A DNA stretch of 64,000 nt from assembly GCA_963542695.1 (NCBI GenBank), contig CAUTYX010000001.1, positions 1-64,000 of the forward strand, written 5' to 3'. Below the pieces are notes generated by a model. That model was given only the letters and a program-made list of their open reading frames with translations, did no database searches and was not told where the DNA came from. The translations under genes were made by a program, and so were the position numbers. This DNA comes from RUG100 sp963542695 (GTDB lineage: Bacteria; Bacillota; Clostridia; Peptostreptococcales; Anaerovoracaceae). Shown piece after piece: positions 1 through 8,783 of the stretch (positions are counted from its first letter, which is position 1; the number at the start of each line of letters is the position of its first letter).

Positions 1-187
1 TTTGTTCATAAAAAAAGTAATTGCCATTTTCAGTAAATATTGCGTAGTGTGCGGATTTCCCATCTCCAATTTCATAAGTTCCTACAATAGAGTTTTTGAA
101 AGCATATGGTTTAGAGACTAGTATAATGTTAACAATTAGAGATAGCATAAGAAAAGTGGCAAGAAATATTTTAGTCTATTTTTTCAT
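1..187 (-). pseudogene. 5' part of a secreted/lipid-anchored small protein gene, stop at codon 4
   Basis: Reading leftward from an ATG at 185-187 with a good ribosome site (AAGGAG about 5 bases upstream), codon 4 is TAG (176-178) and the frame then stays open to the left edge. It encodes a hydrophobic signal-like stretch followed by a soluble segment containing GTYEIGDGKSAHY and FTENGNYFFYEQ. The coding character after the stop suggests a real gene that either carries a nonsense mutation or starts further in (ATG at 146-148, without an obvious ribosome site). I do not recognise the family. The gene continues outside the window. Confidence 0.45.
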
Positions 188-310
188 TCCGACTCCTTAC
201 AGAAAATTATTTTACCCGTATAACATTCAAATCATGACTCATTTGTCTAACGAGTTTTCCTTTATAGTAGCAATGCCATTTACTTTCTTTATTTTACACG
301 AAATATAAAA

Positions 311-342
311 TGTTGGGGTAGGAGTTTTCTCCCGCTCCAACA
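311..342 (-). terminator. Probable rho-independent terminator
   Basis: An inverted repeat pairing TGTTGG with CCAACA, plus inner GGGAG/CTCC pairs, lies just downstream of the symporter pseudogene. On the minus strand it is followed by TTTTATATTT, which fits a terminator for that gene. It could also act weakly in the other direction. Confidence 0.65.
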
Positions 343-392
343 TTTCTTGTAGAGCTATTATATTACCAATACATGCACTGAATATACAGTTT

Positions 393-1813
393 CTAGTCGT
401 TCCAGAAATCTGTTTCCTGCTTGATGTCTTTTGCTTTGGCATTAAAGTGAGGATCCATGCCCAGTTTCTTTTGTCTATTGTAGTCGTTAAGGCACTTGAT
501 GGCAACACCGCCCAAGATTAAAATGGAAGGTACGTTGCAAACAACCATTAGTCCTTGGAGTACATCAGCTGTATCCCAAACGAAACCGGCTTCTGCAACT
601 GCACCAACGAATACCAAAACGGTAGCAGTGACACGGAAGATCAATAGACCGGCCTTGCTGGGATTTCTCTTCAAGATGAACTTTAAACAACCTTCGCAGT
701 AAGAATAGTTACCGATTAGAGTTGTGAAGGCGAAGAGGGACATTGCCAAGGATAGGAAGATGGGACCAAAACTGCCAAGAGAAGCGCCCATGGAGCTTTG
801 TACGTAGCCGGCAGCATCCGGTGCGCCGTTTACGACGAAGTCTGTTGGAACAATCTTTGTACTCATGCACAGGAAAGCGGTAGCGGTACAAATCAACAGC
901 GTATCGATAAATACAGACAGCATCTGAACCAGACCTTGCTTTGCCGGATGAGATACATCAGCAGTAGCAGCAGCGTTTGGCGCAGAACCCATACCGGCTT
1001 CGTTGGAGTACAAGCCTCTTTTGATTCCCCACATGATGCAGGAACCGGTGAATCCGCCAAAGATAGCCTTGAAATCAAAGGCACTGGCAAAAATGTTTTC
1101 AAACATATTTGGAATGTTGCGGAAGTTGATAACCAAAATTACCAAGGAAACTACAACGTAGAGAACACCCATGATAGGTACCATTACGCCGGTTACATGA
1201 ACGATTCTCTTAGCTCCGCCGATAACGATGATTCCGAAGAGAACGGCCAGGATGATACCGATGATTTTCGGTGTAAGTCCCTTGTCGTAGAAGGAGAACG
1301 CGGCAAAGGTGGACTGCAGGTTAAAGGCAGCCAGCATGTTGTACCCAACGGCATAGGTTAGGATTACCAGCAAAGAGAAGATAACCCCCAGCCATCTGGC
1401 GTTGAGCGCATCTTTCATGTAAAATGCAGGTCCGCCATAACTGGAGCCGTCCGGGTTCTTTTTCTTGTAAATCTGTGCCAGAGTGGACTCGATAAAAGCA
1501 GTGGAACCGCCTAGAATAGCAACTACCCACATCCAGAAGATGGAGCCGTAGCTACACCGATGATGTTACCGGTACCTACACGGGAAGCTGAGGAAACCAT
1601 CAGTGCCCCAAAAGATGAAATACCGTTGTCGTTCTTTGGCTTTTCGGAAATTACCCGAATTGCTTCTTTGAACATACGACCTTGTATGAATTTGGTACGA
1701 ACGGTGAAATATAATCCACCGGCCAACAACAGGAGTGGCACGAACCAAGGTCTGTACAGAATGTCGCTAATTGCCAGCATAACGCTGTCTAGTGCATTAA
1801 ATGCAGAAGCCAT
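393..1813 (-). pseudogene. Alanine/glycine:cation symporter (AGCS family), frameshifted
   Basis: The AGCS family imports alanine or glycine with Na+ or H+ through a multi-helix membrane protein of about 450-480 residues. The start ATG at 1811-1813 has a GGAGGA site. The N-terminal part reads to ASRVGTGNIIGVATA and then enters a wrong frame and stops at about 1523. The second frame resumes with GSIFWMWVVAILGG and runs to 393. Family members normally have about 10 residues between GVATA and the FWMW segment; these are missing here, and the frame changes at the same place. The simplest reading is a short internal deletion that destroyed the gene. A sequencing error alone would not explain the missing residues. 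Confidence 0.8.
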
Positions 1814-1960
1814 AATAAATCCTCCAATAACTAAAATAAAAATAAAAAAGATAAATAATAGATAACACAAACTAAATATATAGTAAGCCAAAACTGATTT
1901 TACTATAAAAGGAATATTCTGTCTATATGTTGCACCTTGGTAGAACTATTCGTATTTTCA

Positions 1961-1990
1961 ATAAAAAGGCCTCCTTTCATAGGAAGCCTT
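1961..1990 (-). terminator. Rho-independent terminator of the metal-efflux operon
   Basis: On the minus strand AAGGCTTCCT pairs with AGGAGGCCTT across a short loop and is followed by TTTTTATT. It lies about 20 bases after the stop codon of the P-type ATPase gene. Confidence 0.8.
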
Positions 1991-2008
1991 CACTGGGATG
2001 TTACGGAA

Positions 2009-3997
2009 TTAGCGTTGTGACAGTGTCCGCATGGAATTCAGCACGCAGAGGATGCAAACGCCCACGTCTCCAAAGACAGCGGCCCACATAGAAGCAAGCC
2101 CCACGGCGGATAGTGCCAATAGCAGAATTTTAATACCAATGGCAAAGGCAACGTTGCTGCGGACGATGCGTACGGTTTTTCGAGCAATGCGAAAAACCGC
2201 CGGCAGTTTTCCGATATCATCATCCATAAGGACGATATCTGCCGCTTCGATGGCTGCATCTGATCCTAAACTACCCATGGCAAAACCCACATCGGCACCC
2301 ATAAGAACCGGAGCATCGTTGAGTCCATCGCCTACAAAACCGACGAATCCATGTTTTTGTCTATTATGGTGTCGGGCATTTTCTTTGGATTGCGCAGAAG
2401 GATCGGCTGCAAGAAATTGCTCCATAATTGCCACCTTGTCGGCAGGAAGTAGCTGGGCGTGGAATTGGTCGATATTTAGCTTGTCGGCAACAACGGCAGC
2501 GGCATGCTGTTGATCGCCGGTAAGCATTACGATTTGACGGACACCTTCCTTACGGACTTCTGCAATGGCAGTCTCTGCTCCCTCTTTTAGACCATCGTCT
2601 ATGATCAAAGACCCCAGCCAACGATTGTTTCTGGCAACGTGCACGACGGTTCCTTGGGCTGAATCTGCCGGGAAAGAATCTGCTTCAAAGGAAATATGAT
2701 GCTGGTTCATGAGGGCGGCGTTCCCCACCAGCACCGGCACATGATCCAGCAGGAGGGAAATGCCGTAGCCGGCAATTTCTTGAATCTGAGAGACGCGGCG
2801 TGGATTAAGGCAGGCCTCCTTGGTTCCTTGATGAGAAGCAAAGGCTGCCTTGATAGAGGTGGCGATGGGATGGGTGGAGGCGCTTTCTCCATAAGCGGCC
2901 ACTAAAAGCAAAGTTTCTTCGGCACGCTCTTTTGAACCGGATTCCTCCAGGAGTTCTGTAGAAGGAATCAACTGCTGTAAACGAAATTCTCCTTTTGTTA
3001 AAGTGCCTGTTTTATCCAGTACAAGGGTTTTGATGCTGGCAGCAGCTTCCAGGAAATTGCTTCCCTTGACTAAGACACCTATACGCGATGCCGCACCGAT
3101 ACCGCCGAAAAAGCCCAGCGGGACAGAGATAACCAATGCACAAGGGCAAGAAACAATTAAGAAGTTGCAAGCTCGCTGTATTCCTTGCGCCCATGGAATG
3201 CCCAGTGCCAAAGGCATAATCAACGCCATAACAACGGCTCCCAGGGTAACAATGGGAGTATAATAGCGGGCAAAGCGTGTGATAAAGTTTTCCAAGGTAG
3301 CTTTGCGAGCACTGGAGTTTTCCACCAAATCCAGTATTTTTGCCACAGTAGAATCTTCGTACTCTTTGGTAACACGAATTTTCAACGTTCCTTCTCCATT
3401 GAGACAGCCGGATAAAATTTCCTCATGGGCAGCAACATGACGAGGAACCGATTCTCCTGTCAGTGCCGCAGTATCAAGAAAGGACTCTCCTTCTAGAACG
3501 ATGCCATCTAAAGGAATGCGTTCGCCGGGTCGAATAACAACAATATCTCCCGGATGAACATCCTCCGGATCCATTTCTTCCAATTGATTTTCCTTTTCTA
3601 CATAGGCAACATCCGGCGCAATATCCATCATGGCAGCAATGGAAGCGCGAGATTTTCCCACGGCGTAATCCTGAAAAGACTCGCCGATTTGGTAAAATAT
3701 CATGACTGCAAGAGCTTCGGCGTATTGGCCATCTCCGAAGATCCCTAGACCAAAGGCGGCAAAGGTGGCAATAACCATTAAAAAATTTTCGTCGAAAATC
3801 TGTCCGTGGGCAATATTTCTGGCAGCATGAAGGACAACGTCCAGCCCCGCGATTAAATAGGGAACCAGATATATGCCAAAGCGTGCCATTTCCGGCAAAG
3901 AGCTTAATATGCCTGTTTTATCCAATACCAATAGGAGTACAAAGGCTGCCGTGGCGACGATGACTCGCTGTACACGCTGTCGCTGCTTCTTTGTCAT
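2009..3997 (-). CDS. Zn2+/Cd2+/Pb2+-exporting P1B-type ATPase
   Basis: This 662-residue membrane pump uses ATP to export soft divalent metals. The membrane metal site is the CPC motif in SCPCALVIS (about residue 285). The phosphorylation site is DKTGTLT (about 330), the actuator loop contains LTGES, and the hinge is GDGLNDAP with a following GADVGFAMG. The CPC form and the partner genes fit the Zn/Cd (CadA/ZntA) branch rather than copper. The protein itself lacks an N-terminal CxxC metal-binding domain; that domain is supplied as a separate small protein by the upstream gene, with which it overlaps by 4 bases (ATGA). It is probably de-repressed by metal through the ArsR-type regulator at the head of the operon. 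Confidence 0.93.
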   Translation of the reverse strand: MTKKQRQRVQRVIVATAAFVLLLVLDKTGILSSLPEMARFGIYLVPYLIAGLDVVLHAARNIAHGQIFDENFLMVIATFAAFGLGIFGDGQYAEALAVMIFYQIGESFQDYAVGKSRASIAAMMDIAPDVAYVEKENQLEEMDPEDVHPGDIVVIRPGERIPLDGIVLEGESFLDTAALTGESVPRHVAAHEEILSGCLNGEGTLKIRVTKEYEDSTVAKILDLVENSSARKATLENFITRFARYYTPIVTLGAVVMALIMPLALGIPWAQGIQRACNFLIVSCPCALVISVPLGFFGGIGAASRIGVLVKGSNFLEAAASIKTLVLDKTGTLTKGEFRLQQLIPSTELLEESGSKERAEETLLLVAAYGESASTHPIATSIKAAFASHQGTKEACLNPRRVSQIQEIAGYGISLLLDHVPVLVGNAALMNQHHISFEADSFPADSAQGTVVHVARNNRWLGSLIIDDGLKEGAETAIAEVRKEGVRQIVMLTGDQQHAAAVVADKLNIDQFHAQLLPADKVAIMEQFLAADPSAQSKENARHHNRQKHGFVGFVGDGLNDAPVLMGADVGFAMGSLGSDAAIEAADIVLMDDDIGKLPAVFRIARKTVRIVRSNVAFAIGIKILLLALSAVGLASMWAAVFGDVGVCILCVLNSMRTLSQR

Positions 3998-4212
3998 TTG
4001 ATGGTAACCTCAAAATCCGATTCGGCTTTTTTGCCGGCTTTAATGGCTTTCTGCAGAATATCTTGAAACTCGGCGTCTTCTGCCTCTAAGGTGAATTTTT
4101 GCATCAAAAAGTTGACTTGGGCATTTTTGACACCGTCTACTTTTTTTATAGCGGTTTCTACTTTGTTTGCACAATTGGCACAATCGATTTCGCATGCAAA
4201 TTTCTTTTTCAT
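3994..4212 (-). CDS. Stand-alone heavy-metal-associated (HMA) domain protein
   Basis: This 72-residue ferredoxin-like metal-binding domain carries DCANC near residue 10, the CxxC pair that binds a metal ion. It ends in an ATGA overlap with the ATPase gene, so the two are probably translationally coupled. The likely role is to deliver metal to the pump, or to replace the pump's missing N-terminal domain. The start follows the ArsR gene by one base and is preceded by an AGGGAGC-like site inside the repressor gene. Confidence 0.88.
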   Translation of the reverse strand: MKKKFACEIDCANCANKVETAIKKVDGVKNAQVNFLMQKFTLEAEDAEFQDILQKAIKAGKKAESDFEVTIK

Positions 4213-4213
4213 G

Positions 4214-4576
4214 TTAAAGCTCCCTAATGTGTTCTCTCCCTACAGCGATAATCGTTCGAACGTGATCATCAGCAAGGGAATAATTTACCTGTTTGCCGTC
4301 ACGGCGATTTTTTACCAGCTTGGCATTTTTTAAGATTTTTAACTGATGGGAAACGGCGGATTGCGTCATGTGGAGTGTTTCTGCCAAATCGCAAACGCAA
4401 ATTTCGTCTTCGAAGAGAGCAAAGAGGATGCGCATTCTGGTAGAATCCCCAAACACTTTAAATAACTCTGCCAAGTCATAGATTTCGTCTTCATCCGGCA
4501 TGGATTCGTTGATTCGACGAATTTTTTCCGGATGGAATTCGCAGACATCGCAGTGCAATACATCATTGATGGCCAT
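4214..4576 (-). CDS. ArsR/SmtB-family metal-sensing repressor (CadC-like)
   Basis: This 120-residue winged-helix repressor starts with a cysteine-bearing N-terminus (LHCDVCEF). It has the EICVCDL motif of CadC-type alpha-3 metal sites and a recognition helix in TQSAVSHQLKIL. The C-terminal helix carries D-x-H, then H ten residues later, then E (DDH ... EHIRE), which is the alpha-5 zinc site of SmtB/CadC proteins. In this family, metal binding releases the repressor from DNA. The gene leads the operon with the HMA protein and ATPase, and its start (GGAGTC site) lies about 40 bases from the palindrome at 4617-4660. Confidence 0.93.
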   Translation of the reverse strand: MAINDVLHCDVCEFHPEKIRRINESMPDEDEIYDLAELFKVFGDSTRMRILFALFEDEICVCDLAETLHMTQSAVSHQLKILKNAKLVKNRRDGKQVNYSLADDHVRTIIAVGREHIREL

Positions 4577-4616
4577 GGAGCGACTCCTTTGTAATGAATG
4601 TTTTTACGAAAACGTT

Positions 4617-4660
4617 CTACGTATGAACATATGAATAACTGTTCATTTGTTCATACGTAG
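4617..4660. promoter_or_regulatory. Probable ArsR-type operator
   Basis: A 44-base imperfect palindrome begins CTACGTATGAACA and ends with its reverse complement. The inner ATGAA/TTCAT pairs are typical of SmtB/CadC operators. It sits directly upstream of the repressor gene and between it and the divergent transporter gene, so it could control both directions. Confidence 0.75.
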
Positions 4661-4782
4661 AATATACAGCAAATAGGATCTTGTGTCAACGAAATCCATG
4701 GAGAAATATTTACAGATTCACCGGGATGCCGTATGATAGATTCCGTTATGTAAGAAAACGAGAAACAGGAATAGGAAGATCG

Positions 4783-5847
4783 ATGAATACAATCAAAAAA
4801 CTTGCCCCGGGATTACTCGTGTGTGTTGGAATTACCATTCCGGCATGGTTTTTGGGAAACCGTTTCCCCATAATCGGCGGCCCCATTATGGCTATCCTTA
4901 TGGGAATGGTACTTTGCTTATTTATTACAGACCGCACACATATAGCGGCAGGAATCAACCTTACATCAAAGAAAATCCTTCAGACAGCCGTTGTTTTGTT
5001 AGGCTTTGGACTGGATCTTCACGTTATTGCCAAAACCGGTCTTCAGTCCCTTCCCATTATTATTTGCACCATTGGAATTTCATTGCTTATTGCCTATGTG
5101 CTCCACAGACTGATGAAAGCATCGGCAACAGCTTCAATGTTGGTGGGAGTGGGCTCCTCTATCTGTGGCGGTTCTGCCATTGCAGCTACAGCTAGCGTAA
5201 TCGATGCTGATGATGAAGAGATTGCCCAAGCGATTTCTGTAATCTTCTTTTTTAACGTTATTGCCGCCCTGGTGTTTCCTCCATTGGGGCATTTGCTGGG
5301 GTTTGACACAACCGGCGGTGAAGCCTTTGGAATCTTCGCCGGAACAGCCGTAAACGATACATCCTCTGTCACGGCCACAGCGGCTACCTGGGATAGCATG
5401 TGGCATCTTGGAACAGCCACCTTAAACAAAGCGGTTACCGTCAAATTAACCAGAACTTTGGCTATTATCCCGATTACTCTGGTTATTGCATTTTTGCAGA
5501 CTAAAAAAATGCGAAAAGAAGCCATGACAGCAGAATCCACTACCGGAAACCAGCAGAGAAAAAAAGTATCCATAGGAAAAATTTTTCCTATGTTCATTTT
5601 ATACTTTGTTATTGCGGCGCTGATAACCACCGTTGCCGGTTCTTTTGGCGTTTCATCGCAGGCGTTTTTGCCGTTAAAAGAGCTAAGCAAAATTTTCATT
5701 ATTATGGCTATGGCAGCAGTGGGTTTGAATACAAATATTGTGAAACTAATAAAGACCGGCGGAAAGCCGATCTTTATAGGTCTTTGTTGTTGGGTTGGCA
5801 TCACCTGCGTCAGCTTGTTGATGCAGCATGCCATGAATCTTTGGTAA
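4783..5847 (+). CDS. YeiH/UPF0324 family multi-spanning membrane transporter
   Basis: This 354-residue protein has about ten hydrophobic segments and the family's conserved elements, such as VGVGSSICGGSAIAA, GTAVNDTSSVTA and AVGLNT near the C-terminus. Members are described as putative sulfate exporters, but substrates are mostly unproven. I chose ATG 4783 because it follows an AGGAAG-type site and opens directly into the first membrane helix; an open frame extends further upstream but lacks family features. It is transcribed divergently from the metal operon and shares the 100-base control region containing the palindrome. Confidence 0.85.
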   Translation: MNTIKKLAPGLLVCVGITIPAWFLGNRFPIIGGPIMAILMGMVLCLFITDRTHIAAGINLTSKKILQTAVVLLGFGLDLHVIAKTGLQSLPIIICTIGISLLIAYVLHRLMKASATASMLVGVGSSICGGSAIAATASVIDADDEEIAQAISVIFFFNVIAALVFPPLGHLLGFDTTGGEAFGIFAGTAVNDTSSVTATAATWDSMWHLGTATLNKAVTVKLTRTLAIIPITLVIAFLQTKKMRKEAMTAESTTGNQQRKKVSIGKIFPMFILYFVIAALITTVAGSFGVSSQAFLPLKELSKIFIIMAMAAVGLNTNIVKLIKTGGKPIFIGLCCWVGITCVSLLMQHAMNLW

Positions 5848-5884
5848 GAGACGATTTGCACCGTTTCCTTCTGTGTCATTTCCT

Positions 5885-6559
5885 CTACAATGAAATAGTC
5901 TGTAATTCTTCTGTAACCTTTTCCACGGCCTGCTGTAATAGCTGGGTAGTTCGGAAGGCAATGGTGTTTACAAAAGAAGAAGTCAGTTTTTGGTAGAAAT
6001 GATTATCTCCGGTAAAGCGATTCCAAAAATCAGCCCCATCGTAAACAGGATATTTCCCTTGTATTTCCTTTACAGCTTCCGGATAAAGACGGCTGATTCC
6101 TTGGAAAAATCCAACGGCTATCTGAATCTCTTCTCCGGCCTCGTTTGCAGCCGTATCCAGTACCTTTAGCATTTCTGCCGGATCATCTGCGACCACCCCC
6201 GGATCGGCTAATAACAATACATCCTTTTCCATTCGATCCACCTGGTCAATGAAGCGGATTGTCATATTGTCAATAGGCGATTTGTACCCCTCCAGGGCTT
6301 TATCTACGTAGCCGCTCATGTTGTCACGGAAAATTTTATTAGCACGAGCCTGGAAGGCAGTCGTCACCAAGACCTTTGCCAAAGAAGTCATGTCGGCTTC
6401 TCCATTTACACCGATAGCGGTCAGCGGCAATGCCAGAGCATCTACCGGGCAATGAGCCAAAGAAGCTACGTTGGTTGCTGCGTCAATATATTCTTGTGCG
6501 GTTAGCTGCCAGTGAAACTGAGAGTCTCGATAAACCAAAGCTTTTTCTGCTGTATTCAT
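5885..6559 (-). CDS. Unrecognised helical cytoplasmic protein
   Basis: This 224-residue protein has no signal peptide or membrane segment and a predominantly helical, acidic composition. Its start at 6557-6559 has an AAGGAAT site. It is convergent with the YeiH gene and divergent from the flavin reductase gene. I do not recognise the family and see no catalytic motif. Its C-terminal part is rich in aromatic residues (FWNRFTGDNHFYQKL). Confidence 0.7.
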   Translation of the reverse strand: MNTAEKALVYRDSQFHWQLTAQEYIDAATNVASLAHCPVDALALPLTAIGVNGEADMTSLAKVLVTTAFQARANKIFRDNMSGYVDKALEGYKSPIDNMTIRFIDQVDRMEKDVLLLADPGVVADDPAEMLKVLDTAANEAGEEIQIAVGFFQGISRLYPEAVKEIQGKYPVYDGADFWNRFTGDNHFYQKLTSSFVNTIAFRTTQLLQQAVEKVTEELQTISL

Positions 6560-6756
6560 AATCTATATTCCTTTCTATAATGAAAATATGATTTATTGTA
6601 TCATAGAAACCACGGCTTTTAAAAGAGGGGGCCAAGGAAAGGATGAGAACTAGATAAATATGGCAAAGATTGTTTGTGTATAGGCTTTTGTGGTATATAG
6701 CTAACTATAAAGCTAATATAAATAAAACGGGAGATAATAAGGATAAGGTACCAGCT

Positions 6757-7449
6757 ATGAAATTGATGAAAACAAAGATTACAGATATTATTAAAGAAAC
6801 CAGTGATACATACAGCTATCGCATGGAAGTTCCACAGGGAATGACCTGGAAGGCCGGACAGCACGTATTATTTAAAATGGAAGGCTTTGAACTGGATCCG
6901 GAAGACAGAGATACTCGCGTATTTTCTATTTCTTCTGCTCCGGAAGATGGATTCCTTCAGTTTACAACAAGAATCGGCGAACTTCACACCAGCTTTAAGG
7001 AAGTGTTGCTAAACAAGATTAAGGTTGGTGATCCGATATCTGTTGCAGAACCTTTGGGAGTCCTGGATTTCCACCAAGAAAAAGGCAACTCTCTGGTAAT
7101 TGCCGGCGGTATCGGTGTAACACCGGTTAGATCCCTTCTAAAGCACTATTCAGAAGATAATATTCCACAGCATCAGATTACTGTTCTGTACTCTGATGAA
7201 CGCGGTGAATTTGCTTATGGAAACTTCTGGGAAGAAACAAAGGCAAAGATGGACAACTTGGAGCTCCACTTGCTGGATGACAGAGACACCTTCACCAACA
7301 TGGTTAAGGACTATGCAACTGCCAATGGAAACGACGCAGAATACTTGATTGTCGGTTCCCCCGGGATGAACGCAGCCTTTACAGAAACTCTGGAGGGACT
7401 GGATGTTGAAAAGGAAAATATCTTTACCGATGATTTTATCGGTTACTAA
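6757..7449 (+). CDS. FAD-binding ferredoxin/flavodoxin reductase-type oxidoreductase
   Basis: This 230-residue protein has the ferredoxin-NADP+ reductase fold. RVFSISSAP (about residue 50) matches the RxYSxxS flavin-binding motif, GGIGVTPVRSLL (about 120) is the start of the nucleotide-binding domain, and GSPGMNAAF plus a C-terminal FTDDFIGY close the NAD(P) site. There is no fused heme or iron-sulfur domain, so it probably passes electrons from NAD(P)H to a separate partner. ATG 6757 was chosen because the product then starts just before the first beta strand; an in-frame ATG at 6766 is possible. A terminator hairpin follows. Confidence 0.85.
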   Translation: MKLMKTKITDIIKETSDTYSYRMEVPQGMTWKAGQHVLFKMEGFELDPEDRDTRVFSISSAPEDGFLQFTTRIGELHTSFKEVLLNKIKVGDPISVAEPLGVLDFHQEKGNSLVIAGGIGVTPVRSLLKHYSEDNIPQHQITVLYSDERGEFAYGNFWEETKAKMDNLELHLLDDRDTFTNMVKDYATANGNDAEYLIVGSPGMNAAFTETLEGLDVEKENIFTDDFIGY

Positions 7450-7468
7450 CTCTTCTTACATGATAAAC

Positions 7469-7504
7469 ACAAAAGAATCGCTGCGATGCAACGATTCTTT
7501 TGTG
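7469..7504 (+). terminator. Rho-independent terminator
   Basis: ACAAAAGAATCG pairs with CGATTCTTTTGT around a short loop, about 20 bases after the reductase stop codon. The stem itself supplies the T tract. Confidence 0.8.
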
Positions 7505-7544
7505 TTGGACAAAATTTGCCCTGTTTCAATGAGAGGTCAGCAGG

Positions 7545-7550
7545 TATAAT
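7545..7550 (+). promoter_or_regulatory. Probable -10 element of the asparaginase promoter
   Basis: TATAAT occurs 63 bases before the asparaginase start, after the terminator of the preceding gene. No convincing -35 hexamer is visible at 17 bases. The 60-base leader has some self-complementarity, but I cannot match it to a known riboswitch. Confidence 0.5.
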
Positions 7551-7612
7551 AGAAAAGACACGCCGATATAAGGACGTACGGCAACCTAATTAACTGGCTC
7601 GGGAGACAGTAG

Positions 7613-8617
7613 ATGAAGCGAATTTTAATCATATTAACAGGAGGCACCATTGCTTCTAAAACCACCGGCAGCGGACTGACTCCGGATTCTCATTTTGAGG
7701 ACAAACTAAAAGATGTTGCAAGCAACCTCCTTGGTTTTGCACAACTGGAATACCTACCGCTATTAAATATTGACAGTACCAATATTCAGCCGGAGCACTG
7801 GTTGTTAATGGCCAATGCCATCAGGGAAAACTATGATACATATGATGGTTTTGTGTTGTTTCTTGGCACCGATACCATGGCCTACACGTCTTCTGCTCTT
7901 TCCTATTTGGTGCAGCATCCCGGAAAGCCCATTGTTCTCACCGGGGCACAAAAGCCGTTGGCCATGCCCATTTCCGATGCGGCAAGGAATATAGTAGATA
8001 GTGTTCGCTTTGCTTGCTACGAAAATATGCCGGGAATCTATATTGTATTTTCCGGACAGGTAATTTTGGGAACCCGTGCCAAAAAGCTGAAGAGCAAAAG
8101 TTATGGGGCTTTTTCCAGCATCAACTACCCGCCGGTGGCTGTCATTGAAGGAGAAACCGTTTACCGATATATACAGCCACAGATGACAAAAGAGCCGTTG
8201 CAATGGTATGCTCGGCTGAGCAAGGATGTATTTTTACTAAAACTGATTCCGGGGCTGGGTCCTACAATCTTAGATTATATCGGAGAACATTACCGGGCGG
8301 TGGTGCTGGAGTCCTATGGTGTAGGCGGTGTTCCCTTCTTAGAAAGCAACAATTTCCTCGACAAGCTGGAAACACTGCATAATAAGGGGTGCATCATGGT
8401 AATTGCCACCCAGGTGATGTTGGAAGGTAGTGACATGGATGTATACGAAGTAGGTCATAAAGTGATGGAAAAGTATCCGGTTCTGCAAGCCTATGATATG
8501 ACCATCGAAGCCGTCGTAACCAAACTTATGTGGGCGCTGGCACAGTATGAATCCCATGAAGATATACGAAAAGCCTTTTACAAGCCCGTTGCCCATGATT
8601 TGCTGCTGGAAGTATAA
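7613..8617 (+). CDS. L-asparaginase (type I, cytoplasmic-like)
   Basis: This 334-residue enzyme hydrolyses asparagine to aspartate and ammonia. It starts with MKRILIILTGGTIAS, carrying the first catalytic threonine in the TGGTIA motif, and has the second motif FLGTDTMAYT (about residues 85-94) with the catalytic Thr-Asp pair. It lacks a signal peptide, fitting a cytoplasmic enzyme. The C-terminal domain (about 205-334) contains ESYGVGGVP, typical of the family. It is the last host gene before the phage attachment site. Confidence 0.93.
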   Translation: MKRILIILTGGTIASKTTGSGLTPDSHFEDKLKDVASNLLGFAQLEYLPLLNIDSTNIQPEHWLLMANAIRENYDTYDGFVLFLGTDTMAYTSSALSYLVQHPGKPIVLTGAQKPLAMPISDAARNIVDSVRFACYENMPGIYIVFSGQVILGTRAKKLKSKSYGAFSSINYPPVAVIEGETVYRYIQPQMTKEPLQWYARLSKDVFLLKLIPGLGPTILDYIGEHYRAVVLESYGVGGVPFLESNNFLDKLETLHNKGCIMVIATQVMLEGSDMDVYEVGHKVMEKYPVLQAYDMTIEAVVTKLMWALAQYESHEDIRKAFYKPVAHDLLLEV

Positions 8618-8632
8618 AAAATGTGAAAGTGT

Positions 8633-8660
8633 AAAAAAAAAGAGCACTCATCAAGTGCTC
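8633..8660 (-). terminator. Terminator of the interrupted tRNA gene
   Basis: On the minus strand GAGCACT and AGTGCTC form a stem around TGATG and are followed by nine T residues. It lies 12 bases beyond the CCA end of the tRNA fragment and in the same direction, so it is the original terminator of that tRNA gene. Confidence 0.8.
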
Positions 8661-8671
8661 GAAATTGCAAC

Positions 8672-8716
8672 TGGTCGGAGAGACAGGATTCGAACCTGCG
8701 GCCCCTTGACCCCCAG
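8672..8716 (-). tRNA. 3' half of tRNA-Pro(GGG): left attachment site (attL) remnant
   Basis: Read on the minus strand, the fragment runs from the anticodon loop CTGGGGG (anticodon GGG) through the stem half TCAAG, the T arm GCAGGTTCGAATCCTGT and the acceptor CTCTCCGA to CCA. The expected 5' anticodon arm CTTGA is absent; phage-like sequence (AAAGGGT) stands there instead. This is the usual trace left when a phage integrates into the 3' half of a tRNA gene and carries its own copy to restore the gene at the other end. The core therefore probably lies within 8672-8718. The intact tRNA is expected at the far end of the prophage, outside this window. Confidence 0.85.
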
Positions 8717-8783
8717 ACCCTTTGGAAATTCAATGGCGCGGTGGCATTTGATGAGGCTTCTTATATCATAAGGAGTGCCCAAA

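Noticed and set aside
798..1361. A 187-codon plus-strand open frame inside the symporter pseudogene
   Set aside because: It lies opposite conserved AGCS codons, has no ribosome site and no recognisable protein character.
7505..7612. Riboswitch in front of the asparaginase gene
   Set aside because: The leader has short pairings, but I could not fit it to any riboswitch class, and it lacks a terminator or clear ribosome-site sequestration.
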